In this document: positions 51,351 to 59,479 of the stretch, in pieces
Layout of the letters: each line of letters begins with the position of its first letter
How positions within the stretch are numbered: position 1 is the stretch's first letter
Source: Anaerotignum lactatifermentans
GTDB lineage: Bacteria; Bacillota; Clostridia; Lachnospirales; Anaerotignaceae
Length of the DNA: 64,000 nt
Reading direction: 5' to 3'
Assembly (NCBI RefSeq): GCF_016902535.1
Contig: NZ_JACSNY010000009.1
Span: forward strand, 1 to 64,000
The notes under the pieces: generated by a model
What the model was told of the DNA's origin: nothing
The model's database searches: none
Seen by the model: only the letters and a program-made list of their open reading frames with translations
Position numbers and translations under genes: made by a program

Positions 51351-52542
51351 TGAAATTAAGAAGAGATTAAATAGTATAAATTGGAATTTTGATTTTACAA
51401 TCGACTATGGAGGCGATGCCCTCCACCCTTTTAATTGTCGTAGATACTATTCTTATCCTGCAACTTTTATTCCAGAAATACCTTATGCGATGATTGAAAT
51501 ATTGTCTCAAAAAGGGGATGTTGTTTTAGACCCGTTTGGAGGAATTGGAACCACATTTATACAGTCTTTATCTTTAGAGCGGATACCATATTCTTGTGAT
51601 ATTAATCCAGTTGCTACAAATGTATGCAAAACTTTGTATATGTTATTTGATCCTTCTATTAATAAGGAGATAATAAGGGAGCAACTGTTGCAGTTGTGCG
51701 AAGGGTACGATGAGACAAAGGACTATACAACAGGCCTTTCAACGCAACGAAAAGAATTGAGCGGTTGGTTTGAAAAAAGTACATTCAATGAAATATCTTT
51801 CTTATTTTACAAATTTGATCATCTGCAAGATAAAGTTGTTCAAAATGTGATGAAATTGATTTTATCCAGCATTCTTGTAACACTTTCCAGTCAAAATAAG
51901 GGGTGGGCCTACATAGCAGATAATGTAAAGCCCAAAAAAGACGAATTAAGAGAAAAACCTGTGTTTGATCAATACGCAATTTCCACGAAAAATTTGATGA
52001 ATGATGTTATTGACCATGCGCATCGCTTACCAAGCAGTTTTGTAGCATTTTATTCTAAAATTTCCCATGAACCTCGTATTTTCGAGAACTCTCTCGTTAA
52101 TACTCCTATAGAATCAGAAACTGTAGATTTGGTAATTACATCTCCACCATATCCTCGAATGATTGACTATGTTAAGTCTCAGCGACTCTCTTTTAATTTT
52201 TTTAATGAAAATTTTGCGGATTATGTTGGAAGAGAAACAGGAGCTAGATACAGAAGAAGTCGCCGAGATTGCTTGACTAGTTATGAACAAGACATCTGTC
52301 AAATTAATAAAAAAATCTCTGATGTACTAAAGCCTGGTGGTTATTTCTGTGTTGTTCTTCCTGATTATGATGCAAAAGACCTCCGAAAGAATGTTATTGA
52401 CAGAATTGTTGAAGATTACACCAAGCTTGGGATGGATAAAGTGTTTGAGGTTGGCAGATATATTCCAAGTCATAAGCGAACCCTAAGCATACAATGGGCT
52501 ACGCTTGTAAATGAACGAATATATATTTTCCAGAAAGGGTGA
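51340..52542 (+). CDS. DNA amino-methyltransferase (N4-cytosine or N6-adenine)
   Basis: A 400-residue methyltransferase with SAM motif I DPFGGIGT at residues 64-71 and catalytic motif IV TSPPY at 267-271. The 195-residue gap between them probably holds the target-recognition part, the order of alpha-type amino-methyltransferases. No endonuclease gene is nearby, so it is either an orphan or part of a non-classical system. Start at 51,340 after GAGGAGG; overlaps the HD gene by 11 bp and precedes the last gene by 4 bp, so all are one transcript. Confidence 0.78.
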   Translation: MDNSEIKKRLNSINWNFDFTIDYGGDALHPFNCRRYYSYPATFIPEIPYAMIEILSQKGDVVLDPFGGIGTTFIQSLSLERIPYSCDINPVATNVCKTLYMLFDPSINKEIIREQLLQLCEGYDETKDYTTGLSTQRKELSGWFEKSTFNEISFLFYKFDHLQDKVVQNVMKLILSSILVTLSSQNKGWAYIADNVKPKKDELREKPVFDQYAISTKNLMNDVIDHAHRLPSSFVAFYSKISHEPRIFENSLVNTPIESETVDLVITSPPYPRMIDYVKSQRLSFNFFNENFADYVGRETGARYRRSRRDCLTSYEQDICQINKKISDVLKPGGYFCVVLPDYDAKDLRKNVIDRIVEDYTKLGMDKVFEVGRYIPSHKRTLSIQWATLVNERIYIFQKG

Positions 52543-52546
52543 GACA

Positions 52547-53722
52547 ATGCCTTTTGAGAGTGTAATCATTACCGGAACTTCTTGTGCGGGGAAAAGTACA
52601 ATCGCCCAAAAGCTGTGTAATGAAGTTGGTATTTGTTTTGAACAAGTAAAAGCTATTACAACTAGGGATAGACGCCAGGATGACTTAAACTATGAATATG
52701 TAAGTAACGAAGAATTTGATCAACTGCTTGCAGGCCAAAATCTGCTGGTGAATAGTACATATCGCGGGAAAAAATATGGCATTAAAAAAGAAGAGTATAA
52801 CAAGTTACTAAGGCAAAACAAAATCCCACTTCTTATAATCACTCCAGTTTCTGCTGCAGAACTTTTAGCAGAGAATCAAGAAAAATACATGAGTATTTTT
52901 CTTGATTCCCAAGACGACATATTACTTGATCGTTTAATTGAACGATCAAGTAATACGCCTGATAAAAAAACTAAAAAATCGTTTTTTGAGCAAAATGAAA
53001 TAGACCGCAGGTATCAAGATAAAGCTCACTACATTGTCAACAATATCGACCTAGAATCAACAGTTAGTTTGATTACTTTATTGTGGAAATACCAGAATTG
53101 TGGAGGTGCGTTATCTCAAAAGATAATCACCTCCATGATTAAATGCGGAATGCTTCTAAGAAATGCCGATCCCAAAATGGTAAAGGGTGCGTCATATGAC
53201 TTGCGCCTAGGCGATGAGTATTACTATGATGGTAAAATACAAAAATTATCGGACAAAAAACCATTTTTGACTATAGAACCATACGACTATGCAGTTGTTT
53301 CTTGCATGGAAACCGCATGGATGCCTAGAGATATTATTGCTAAATTTGGATTGACAGTAGGATTATTTTGCCAAGGAGTAATCCTTTCTAACGGGCCACA
53401 GATTGATCCGGGATTTCGTGGCACACTATTTTGTTTGCTGTTCAACACTTCCAATCGCGCTGTTCACCTGAAACGAGGAAAACACTATGCTACAATAGAA
53501 TTTAATAAGCTAATAGGATACGCTGGACCATATGAAGGAAAATATCAAGGTAAAACACATATTATTGACTATATTCCTGAAAATGCGTTGCATGGGGCAA
53601 TTAATGAACTAAAAAAAGAAGTAGAACAATTAAAAACAGAAAGTCGCATTATGCAAAATATATATTTGGGAGTAGTCGCATTAATGTTTGCGATCATATC
53701 CATTTTACTAGTCATCAAATAA
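52547..53722 (+). CDS. Guanylate-kinase-like domain fused to dUTPase/dCTP-deaminase-fold domain, membrane-anchored
   Basis: A 391-residue fusion. Residues 1-190: P-loop GTSCAGKST (10-18) with guanylate-kinase signatures ITTRDRRQDD, YVSNEEF and STYRGKKYG. Residues ~195-340: trimeric dUTPase/dCTP-deaminase fold with SYDLRLG (216-222) and QIDPGFRGTL (285-294). The Glu that deaminases have 11 residues after IDPG... is Leu here, so it looks more dUTPase-like or non-catalytic. Residues 347-368 are a coiled coil and 371-390 a membrane helix. The combination is unusual and suggests a nucleotide-sensing or -degrading effector at the membrane. Confidence 0.75.
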   Translation: MPFESVIITGTSCAGKSTIAQKLCNEVGICFEQVKAITTRDRRQDDLNYEYVSNEEFDQLLAGQNLLVNSTYRGKKYGIKKEEYNKLLRQNKIPLLIITPVSAAELLAENQEKYMSIFLDSQDDILLDRLIERSSNTPDKKTKKSFFEQNEIDRRYQDKAHYIVNNIDLESTVSLITLLWKYQNCGGALSQKIITSMIKCGMLLRNADPKMVKGASYDLRLGDEYYYDGKIQKLSDKKPFLTIEPYDYAVVSCMETAWMPRDIIAKFGLTVGLFCQGVILSNGPQIDPGFRGTLFCLLFNTSNRAVHLKRGKHYATIEFNKLIGYAGPYEGKYQGKTHIIDYIPENALHGAINELKKEVEQLKTESRIMQNIYLGVVALMFAIISILLVIK

Positions 53723-53828
53723 ATTTACTGTATGAATTCTTAGTAGTTGATTCCCTGCACATAAATAAGTTTCAGTAACCATTCAAAGTTGGCAACAGTT
53801 CAATTACTGTGTATATTTCTATGCCGCT

Positions 53829-55172
53829 CTAAAATAGTTCTAATTCCATACTTGCCCTTTGTCCCTTTTCTCTTTCCATTAGGACATCTACATTCTGGCG
53901 GAGGGTGTCATACTCCCTTTCTTCCCGCTGTATCTTCCGAAGTTCCGTTTGCAGAGCAGCCTTGTGAGCGGAGAGTCCATCCAGTTCTGCTTTCAGCTTT
54001 TCGGCTGAAGGGAGTCTGGGAAGTCCTGCCTTCTTGATGTCCCTGGCTGCCGCCTCGAACAAGATGATCTCGCTTTCAAACCCACGGAGGAATTTTTCCT
54101 TGTCCTTTGATGCCTTGTAGCGGTCATAGACGGGTTTTAGTTTGCGGTAGGTGTCGATCTGCTTTCCCAGGAGGGCAAGGTTGGTGATTCGCTGCTCCGT
54201 ATCCCGCAGGCTCTCCCTGGTGCGGATGGAAGCGGCAGCAACGGCGTCGCACCGTTCTACCAATTCCTCATAGCTTCCGATGCCGTGTTCGGTGAGAAAG
54301 TTCATGGTGGCGGCTGCCCGTTTCAGATTCTCAATGGTCGCCCACCGCTGGTATCCGGCGCTCTGCTGAGCCTTGATATTGTTCTGAATGTCAATGAGCA
54401 GGCTGACCTTCCCGTTGCGCTGCCGGGGCTGTCTGGAGGGCCTGGGGCCTCCGGCAATCCGGCTGGCAACGGCTTTTTCTGTGTAATCGGCGCCCAGGGT
54501 TTTGAGCCGGGTAAACCGCTCCTGATCCGGCGCTCTAGCGGAGATATACTTTCCGCACTTGATCTCGTATCCTTCCCGCTGCAAGCGGGCAAGCAAATCT
54601 TCCAGGCTGGAGGATGCGGGTATCAGCCGGTCGATGGCGGCTTTCAGCTTTGCTTTATAGCTGGTGCCGTTCTGTGCGGCCTGATGCTCAATATAGCTCT
54701 TGCCTTTGTCCCGGCCGGGGACGATAACGGACAGACCGTGTTCTCGACACAGCTTATCGCTGGCCCGGCGTATCTCATGGTAGCTGCGCTTGTTGGAATG
54801 GTAGTGCTTGTGGTCGGTAAAGCTGACCGCATTGAAAATCAGATGGTTGTGAATATGCCCCTTATCAATATGGGTGGTAAGTACAAACTCGTACTTGCCA
54901 CCCAATATTTCTTTTGCCAGCTGCATCCCAATCTCATGGGCTTCCTCGGCGGAAACCTCCCCAGGCTCAAAGGCTTGGATCAGGTGGCAGCCTAGGTGTG
55001 TGCCCTTGTCAATGGAATGGCGGCGTGTCCATTCAAATTCAATGTCTGCGGTCTCGGCAACGCAGCCGAAGGAAGATACCAGCAGCTTACCGTCCGTCTT
55101 GTCGGGATTGCAGATATAGTCAATGGCCGCTTTCAGCGTTGACTTAATAGGATGCGTCTTTGTAACTGCCAT
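53829..55172 (-). CDS. MobA/VirD2-family relaxase, right arm
   Basis: A 447-residue HUH relaxase closely similar to the left one over the catalytic domain (AIDYICNPDKTDGKLL, HIDKGHIHNHLIFN). The second half is the same helical region with more substitutions. It is convergent with the AT-rich operon, 106 bp from its last stop. With oriT and MobC next to it, this arm can be mobilised by a helper element. Confidence 0.9.
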   Translation of the reverse strand: MAVTKTHPIKSTLKAAIDYICNPDKTDGKLLVSSFGCVAETADIEFEWTRRHSIDKGTHLGCHLIQAFEPGEVSAEEAHEIGMQLAKEILGGKYEFVLTTHIDKGHIHNHLIFNAVSFTDHKHYHSNKRSYHEIRRASDKLCREHGLSVIVPGRDKGKSYIEHQAAQNGTSYKAKLKAAIDRLIPASSSLEDLLARLQREGYEIKCGKYISARAPDQERFTRLKTLGADYTEKAVASRIAGGPRPSRQPRQRNGKVSLLIDIQNNIKAQQSAGYQRWATIENLKRAAATMNFLTEHGIGSYEELVERCDAVAAASIRTRESLRDTEQRITNLALLGKQIDTYRKLKPVYDRYKASKDKEKFLRGFESEIILFEAAARDIKKAGLPRLPSAEKLKAELDGLSAHKAALQTELRKIQREEREYDTLRQNVDVLMEREKGQRASMELELF

Positions 55173-55462
55173 ATCTGATCCAGCCTTTCCCAGATTTCCT
55201 CCATGTCGGCCTGATAGGTGGGGCCTCCGGCATTGACTCGCTTGGCGACCTGATTGATGTTCCGGCCAATGGCGGACAGGAGCTTGTTCATCTCCTTGAT
55301 GTCCCTGGTGTCCACATAGATGATGTACCCGTCAATCGCCATCTTCCGCAGGTAGGCCCCGATCCGCTTTGTCTGGAGCTGGGCCATCTTCCGCTCGATT
55401 AGGGTGCGCTCTTCCGCTGTTACCGGGCAACGCAGGATGATGGGGCGTTTTCGATTTACCAT
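55133..55462 (-). CDS. mobC: MobC relaxosome accessory protein, right arm
   Basis: A 109-residue protein with the RHH-type N-terminus (RCPVTAEERTLIERKM) and INQVAKRVNAGGPTYQADM. Overlaps the relaxase start by 40 bp, exactly as in the left arm. Start at 55,462 after AAGGAAGGTG. Confidence 0.88.
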   Translation of the reverse strand: MVNRKRPIILRCPVTAEERTLIERKMAQLQTKRIGAYLRKMAIDGYIIYVDTRDIKEMNKLLSAIGRNINQVAKRVNAGGPTYQADMEEIWERLDQIWQLQRRILLSQR

Positions 55463-55494
55463 AGGGCGACACCTTCCTTTCTGCATAAGGGTTT

Positions 55495-55551
55495 GGGAGT
55501 ATCCCAACAAGCAATTTTGTGTTTAGGGGAAAGGGGTTCCCTAAAGCAAAA
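55495..55551 (-). other. oriT: Probable origin of transfer (oriT), right arm
   Basis: Inverted repeat TTTTGTGTTTAGGG (55,515-55,528) / CCCTAAAGCAAAA (55,539-55,551) beside TTGCTTGTTGGGATACTCCC on the minus strand. It matches the left-arm oriT in sequence and in distance to mobC; the outer repeat arm has diverged slightly (AAAGCAAAA for AAACACAAAA). Confidence 0.6.
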
Positions 55552-55708
55552 ATTCGCAAGTGTGGCTACACTTGCTGTGCTTGCTCTACGCTCCTTCCCC
55601 CGTAAATACAATGCCGGGAACATCTTCATCTGCCCACAAAATCCCGGATTTTTCAAAAAAGAAAAGGGCGGCAGAGCCGCCCTGGAGAAACGAAAACAGA
55701 GGATGCTT

Positions 55709-56077
55709 TCACACACCCCCCGTTTCTTTCGCTAATTGTTCAATTTTCAGCGCCCCGTCGATTGCGCCCTCAATGACTGGTAAATAGTGCTCCGGGCAAA
55801 GTTTCAGTTTGTGGCTGACACGCTGCCGTTGTGCGCTTTCCTCCCGCATGACCTCTGGATTAAAGTATCGTTCCACGGGAAGTCCACACACTTTGATAAG
55901 CTGTATAATAACCGGCAGAGCGGGAATCGTACCCTCGTTCTCGATATTTGCGAGATACCGGGAGTCGATGTTGACGATTTCCGCCAATGTCCTGCGCGAC
56001 AGATGCTTTGCGTTCCGTGCGGCTTTTACGTCGGCACCGAAAGTTTCAAAACCGGGGCAATCTTCAATATTCGCCAT
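55709..56077 (-). CDS. XRE-family HTH regulator
   Basis: A 122-residue protein: Cro/CI-type HTH (VKAARNAKHLSRRTLAEIVN, then DSRYLANIENEGTIPALPV) and a helical C-terminal part typical of Tn916-like element regulators. Encoded between oriT and the small membrane-protein operon. Probably an element regulator. Confidence 0.8.
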   Translation of the reverse strand: MANIEDCPGFETFGADVKAARNAKHLSRRTLAEIVNIDSRYLANIENEGTIPALPVIIQLIKVCGLPVERYFNPEVMREESAQRQRVSHKLKLCPEHYLPVIEGAIDGALKIEQLAKETGGV

Positions 56078-56179
56078 ATAGCATCACCCACTTACATTTT
56101 ATATTTCATACTTTGCCCGTGGAATGTTGCTATATGTATCAAAACTGCATTTTATTATTCATATTTAGTAAAAGAAGAC

Positions 56180-56227
56180 AGGCTATTAGATTGCCGATGT
56201 CGCTACAATCTAATGGCCTGTTTTTGT
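56180..56227. terminator. Terminator-like hairpin
   Basis: CAGGCTATTAGATTG pairs with CAATCTAATGGCCTG and is followed by TTTTTG on the plus strand. No rightward gene ends here, so it may shield the next promoter or be left from a lost gene. The remaining bases of 56,078-56,306 show nothing else. Confidence 0.6.
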
Positions 56228-56306
56228 AATCTTATTGTTTTGTTTTCTTCAAGTAGTTTTTAAGGGATTGGTATTCTTTTTAATCTCTGGCAAGGCGTAT
56301 ACCCTA

Positions 56307-56335
56307 TTGACACCGACAATCAGGAGTGATATATT
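56307..56335 (+). promoter_or_regulatory. Strong promoter of the 56.4-57.8 kb operon
   Basis: TTGACA (56,307-56,312) and TATATT (56,330-56,335) with 17-bp spacing. The dyad at 56,325-56,366 covers the -10 region and start point, so the promoter is probably repressible. Confidence 0.7.
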
Positions 56336-56366
56336 TATAACATCATGAAGTTACAAATATATCACT
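56325..56366. promoter_or_regulatory. Large dyad operator over the promoter
   Basis: Two 17-bp arms (56,325-56,341 and 56,350-56,366) are inverted repeats with one mismatch around an 8-nt centre: AGTGATATATTTATAAC and GTTACAAATATATCACT. It ends 11 bp before the first ATG. The operon's own XRE protein (56,764-56,961) is the likely binder. Confidence 0.6.
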
Positions 56367-56377
56367 CGGAGGCTGTT

Positions 56378-56761
56378 ATGAAAAAAATTAGTCTAAGGAC
56401 ACTTATGTTTGTTCAAGCCATTGTCGCATTTTGTATTCCTGTATACTATCACTTGATGGTGGTTTACAGGTTGAACTCCAATGCGCCGGTGTGGATTGCA
56501 ATTATTCTTCTGGCTGTTGTAAGTTGGCTGAAAAGAAATTCTGATGTCATGGATGAGTATGCTAAAAAGACTATGCAGATCGCAGATGCAATCTGCTTTA
56601 AGGTTGCACTTGTCTTTATGGGAATTATTATCTTTCCCTTTTTGCTGCTGGATGGCAATTCTCCATATTTAGCTGGTTATCTTTTGACGGGCGGTATTTT
56701 TATTTTAGTGCTAGTTCGAGCCATTGTCTTTTACTGGATTGATAAAAACGGGATGGAATAA
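56378..56761 (+). CDS. Small integral membrane protein (DUF2178-like)
   Basis: A 127-residue protein with four hydrophobic helices, preceded by CGGAGG. Membrane proteins of this kind are commonly encoded just before a small XRE regulator in Bacillota, as here (2 bp between the genes). Function unknown; not a known conjugation component. Confidence 0.7.
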   Translation: MKKISLRTLMFVQAIVAFCIPVYYHLMVVYRLNSNAPVWIAIILLAVVSWLKRNSDVMDEYAKKTMQIADAICFKVALVFMGIIIFPFLLLDGNSPYLAGYLLTGGIFILVLVRAIVFYWIDKNGME

Positions 56762-56763
56762 CA

Positions 56764-56961
56764 ATGTTAAAAACAAAGATTAAAGAATATAGAGAAAAAG
56801 AAAATATGAAACAAAGTGAGTTAGCCGCATTGATTGGGGTTCGCAGAGAAACAATCGTTCATTTGGAAAATGGGCGATATAACCCATCTCTCAAACTGGC
56901 AATGGATATTGCGAAAGTCTTTCATACGACGGTGGAAGAGTTGTTTGAATTTACAGACTGA
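56764..56961 (+). CDS. Small XRE-family regulator
   Basis: A 65-residue HTH protein (IKEYREKENMKQSELAALIG, RRETIVHLENGRYNPSLKLA, then VFHTTVEELFEF), the YgzD-like type of one-domain regulator. Second gene of the operon; likely autorepressor acting on the dyad at 56,325. Confidence 0.85.
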   Translation: MLKTKIKEYREKENMKQSELAALIGVRRETIVHLENGRYNPSLKLAMDIAKVFHTTVEELFEFTD

Positions 56962-56975
56962 AAGAAGGCATGGGT

Positions 56976-57563
56976 ATGTTTGGTAAAACAGCAAGATTTT
57001 TTGGTAAGCACATCTTAAAATTATTTTTGTTGACACTCGGAGCAATAGTTTTACTTACAATCGTTTTTTTCTATTATTATGAACAAAATCCTGCGTATGC
57101 AATAGAAGAAATACAATCTTTTAAGGCTACGACTGCTAATCTCATAACCTCAGACAATAAGATTTCTTTCATAGCTCTATTTCTTAACAATATCAAAGCA
57201 GGAACATTCTATTTACTATTTGGCTTTATTGCACCACTATCTGTCCTTGTGACCGTAATACTGACTAAAAGTTTAGGGGCCTCACTTGTATATTCGCAAG
57301 TAGAAAATTCAATTCCAGCGTGGAAAGGCTTACTGGTTAATGTTCTTCCACACGGCATATTTGAATTATCGGCGGTCTGCCTTTGCATTTCCGTTGGCCT
57401 TTATATTGGTACATATTGGTTTCGAAAAAATAAAGTTTACAGAGGAAAACAACTGATAAAATACACCGTAATATTGTATGTTTGCCTTGTCTTTCCGCTT
57501 ATGCTTTTGGCTGCACTTATTGAAGCCTACATTACTCCACAACTTGGGGCCATGTTCTTATGA
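56976..57563 (+). CDS. SpoIIM/DUF95-family membrane protein
   Basis: A 195-residue protein with five hydrophobic helices and the SpoIIM pattern: FIALFLNNIKAGTFYLLFG, then LLVNVLPHGIFELSAVCLCI. SpoIIM relatives outside sporulation are thought to help membrane or transport processes. It is shorter than a typical dedicated SpoIIM. Start at 56,976 (AGAAGG 7 nt upstream); an ATG two codons earlier is too near the ribosome site. Cotranscribed with the XRE gene. Confidence 0.75.
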   Translation: MFGKTARFFGKHILKLFLLTLGAIVLLTIVFFYYYEQNPAYAIEEIQSFKATTANLITSDNKISFIALFLNNIKAGTFYLLFGFIAPLSVLVTVILTKSLGASLVYSQVENSIPAWKGLLVNVLPHGIFELSAVCLCISVGLYIGTYWFRKNKVYRGKQLIKYTVILYVCLVFPLMLLAALIEAYITPQLGAMFL

Positions 57564-57573
57564 GGATGAAATT

Positions 57574-57759
57574 ATGAGTGAAAATTGGATATTGTGTCCG
57601 ATATGCGGAAGTAAAACAAGATTGAAAATCCGTGAGGACACTGTGCTTGAAAAATTCCCTCTATATTGCCCAAAATGTAAACACGAAACACTGATCGAAG
57701 TTCATCAACTGAATATGTCCGTTATCAAAGAGCCAGACGCTAAGACGCAGAGCCGATAA
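57574..57759 (+). CDS. Cysteine-rich KTR-type small protein
   Basis: A 61-residue protein with two CxxC knuckles (WILCPICGSKTRLKIRED and LYCPKCKHETLIEV), the zinc-ribbon KTR family often found at the end of Tn916-like cargo. Function unknown. The terminator stem begins inside its last codons. Confidence 0.8.
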   Translation: MSENWILCPICGSKTRLKIREDTVLEKFPLYCPKCKHETLIEVHQLNMSVIKEPDAKTQSR

Positions 57760-57798
57760 CACCGAGGGAAAACCTCGTAGGTTATCGGCTCTGTTTTT
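57748..57798 (+). terminator. Terminator of the SpoIIM operon
   Basis: A perfect 13-bp stem (CAGAGCCGATAAC / GTTATCGGCTCTG) with an inner CGAGG-GAAAA-CCTCG hairpin and TTTTT tail. Confidence 0.85.
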
Positions 57799-57884
57799 AT
57801 ATTCTCAATGATCTGCCCGGCGGCAGAAAAGAAAAAAAACGCCGCGGGGCAGACGGCTTTCTGCGCGCAAAAGCACTTTCTTCA

Positions 57885-57912
57885 CGGCGGTTCGATTCGA
57901 GCCGCCGTTTTT
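57885..57912 (+). terminator. Second hairpin terminator
   Basis: CGGCGGTTCGA pairs with TTCGAGCCGCCG, followed by TTTTT. It lies 90 bp past the previous terminator. The rest of 57,913-58,282 has only the leader of the sigma-like gene, with no other feature that I can support. Confidence 0.6.
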
Positions 57913-58282
57913 CTTTGCCCTGACAGCTTCCGCGGCGGCATAAAAGGAGGATGCCGCCATGCTGCGCCGGATACTATCCCCGCCTGATCTGACAAGGATT
58001 AGCCGCTCAAAAAAAGCCCGTTCCAGTCGGCGGAGAGGTTCGGCCATGAGTATGAACTATACCATGTAAACAATCTGCATATTACTTGCTATTGCGCCCG
58101 GTGGGTCTGTGACCTGCCGGGCGATTTTTGTCGTTTCCTGCGGTCAAGATGGCTGGCCGTTGATTTTCTCAAATTTTCTTCAAAAAGGAGGCGCTTAGCG
58201 GGCAGAACACGCTCTCGCAGGATTGGTAGTAGCGGAAAGGGAGAGAACCACCTGATCCCCCCATGGAAAGGGGGTGAAACTG

Positions 58283-58714
58283 ATGGAATCTGACCCCCGC
58301 GACTATGGCGAGCAATGCCGGTTCGATGCTTTTTGCAAGAAGGTATTGCGAAACGAGGCCAGAGCCTACCTGCGGAACATGAAACGCCAAAGAGAGCGTG
58401 AAGCCTTCTTTAGCGACTTGTCCCAGGCGGAACTGGACAAGCTCTGCGTCGTGGATCGTTACCCCAGCGACAGCATTGTGTTCTCGTCGCACGGCTACGA
58501 TCTACATATCGACAACGAGCTTGTGGCCGAGGCTTTCTCCGCTTTGCCGCAGATGGAGCAGAGCATTTTGATTTTGCACTGCACCCTGGACCTGGCAGAT
58601 GGAGAGATCGGCAATCTCGTTGGGATGTCCCGGAGCGCCGTTCAGCGGCACCGGACGAAGGCGCTGCAGGAGCTGCGCGAAGCATTGTCGGCGCTGATGC
58701 CGAAAGGAGGCTGA
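58283..58714 (+). CDS. Sigma-70 region 4-like regulatory protein, right arm
   Basis: A 143-residue protein: EQCRFDAFCKKVLRNEARAY at the start and a sigma region 4-like HTH at the end (LPQMEQSILILHCTLDLADG, GNLVGMSRSAVQRHRTKAL). Same place in the arm as 7209-7757, but shorter and only moderately similar. I chose the ATG at 58,283, 8 nt after AAAGGGGG. Followed 5 bp later by the small HTH gene. Confidence 0.75.
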   Translation: MESDPRDYGEQCRFDAFCKKVLRNEARAYLRNMKRQREREAFFSDLSQAELDKLCVVDRYPSDSIVFSSHGYDLHIDNELVAEAFSALPQMEQSILILHCTLDLADGEIGNLVGMSRSAVQRHRTKALQELREALSALMPKGG

Positions 58715-58719
58715 GGAAG

Positions 58720-58953
58720 ATGACAGAGCCCATCCACAAGGGAAAGGACCTGCCGCCCGTTTGGGTGATCCATGCGGCCTCCAGCGGTGACAGCGAGGCC
58801 ATGGAGCAAGTGCTGCGGTACTACGACGACTATATGAGTCGCCTGTGTACCCGTACGCTCTATGACAAGGACGGAACCCCTCATGTGTGCGTGGATACCC
58901 ACATGAAACGCTGTCTGGAAATCCGACTGATCCGGGCTGTGATGCGCGCCTGA
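58720..58953 (+). CDS. Small helix-turn-helix protein, right arm
   Basis: A 77-residue protein (WVIHAASSGDSEAMEQVLRY, YDDYMSRLCTRTLYDKDG, HMKRCLEIRLIRAV) matching the left protein at 6974 in plan. GGAGGCTGAGGAAG precedes the ATG. Probably acts with the sigma-like protein. Confidence 0.7.
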   Translation: MTEPIHKGKDLPPVWVIHAASSGDSEAMEQVLRYYDDYMSRLCTRTLYDKDGTPHVCVDTHMKRCLEIRLIRAVMRA

Positions 58954-59022
58954 TCCTTTCCGCTCTGGCAGAAAGCAAGCGGCTTACCCTTTCCTCCTTT
59001 GCCGATGCCAGGGCCACCCCAC

Positions 59023-59324
59023 CTTGACAAAGAAAGCCTTCGGGCAGCATAAGGCAGACGGATACGATCTGTCTGTGTGGAGCTGGTCGGCCGGTGCGCC
59101 ATGACCCTGTTGCAAGTCCGCAGGACGGGACCCCTACTAAACAGGTGAGCGACAAAATCAGGCCGTAAAACAGGTGTGGCAGCCTGTGGGCGAGGATGCA
59201 CAGACAGGATAATGAGACTCCCGCGTTGAACGCCCTCAAAGCATTGCGCGGCGCACCCATCAGCATGGGCCGGGGTGAGATTCCCGTGGAGCTGCGGCCA
59301 GCAGCCATCCGTTTTTTGCCTCTT
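59023..59324 (+). ncRNA. Conserved noncoding block, right arm
   Basis: This is the mirror partner of 6604-6919. It runs between the HTH gene and xis in the direction of xis/int transcription, with conserved pieces CCTTGACAAAGAAAGCC, GTCCGCAGGACGGGACCCC and AGCATGGGCCGGGGTGAG. No shared reading frame. Either a leader RNA or a DNA regulatory region. Confidence 0.35.
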
Positions 59325-59353
59325 TTATTTTCAGATAAATCTTCTGCTTTTCT

Positions 59354-59374
59354 GTTTACGGATAGTTCGTAAAC
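59354..59374. promoter_or_regulatory. Conserved 21-bp palindrome upstream of xis, right arm
   Basis: GTTTACG and CGTAAAC are the ends of this palindrome, the partner of 6554-6574. It lies about 105 bp before the xis start, followed by TTAGCAG, which resembles the integrase arm repeats. Confidence 0.45.
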
Positions 59375-59479
59375 TTTCCATTAGCAGCAGACAAACCCGA
59401 AACGGCGCGGTACAATGAGGGTGGAAGTTATGAATGAACACCTCATTGCGTGCCGTTTCTGACAGGAAAGGAGGCTGCT

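Noticed and set aside
52547-53722. Simple annotation as dCTP deaminase
   Set aside because: The catalytic Glu position is Leu and a guanylate-kinase-like domain is fused, so the plain name would mislead.
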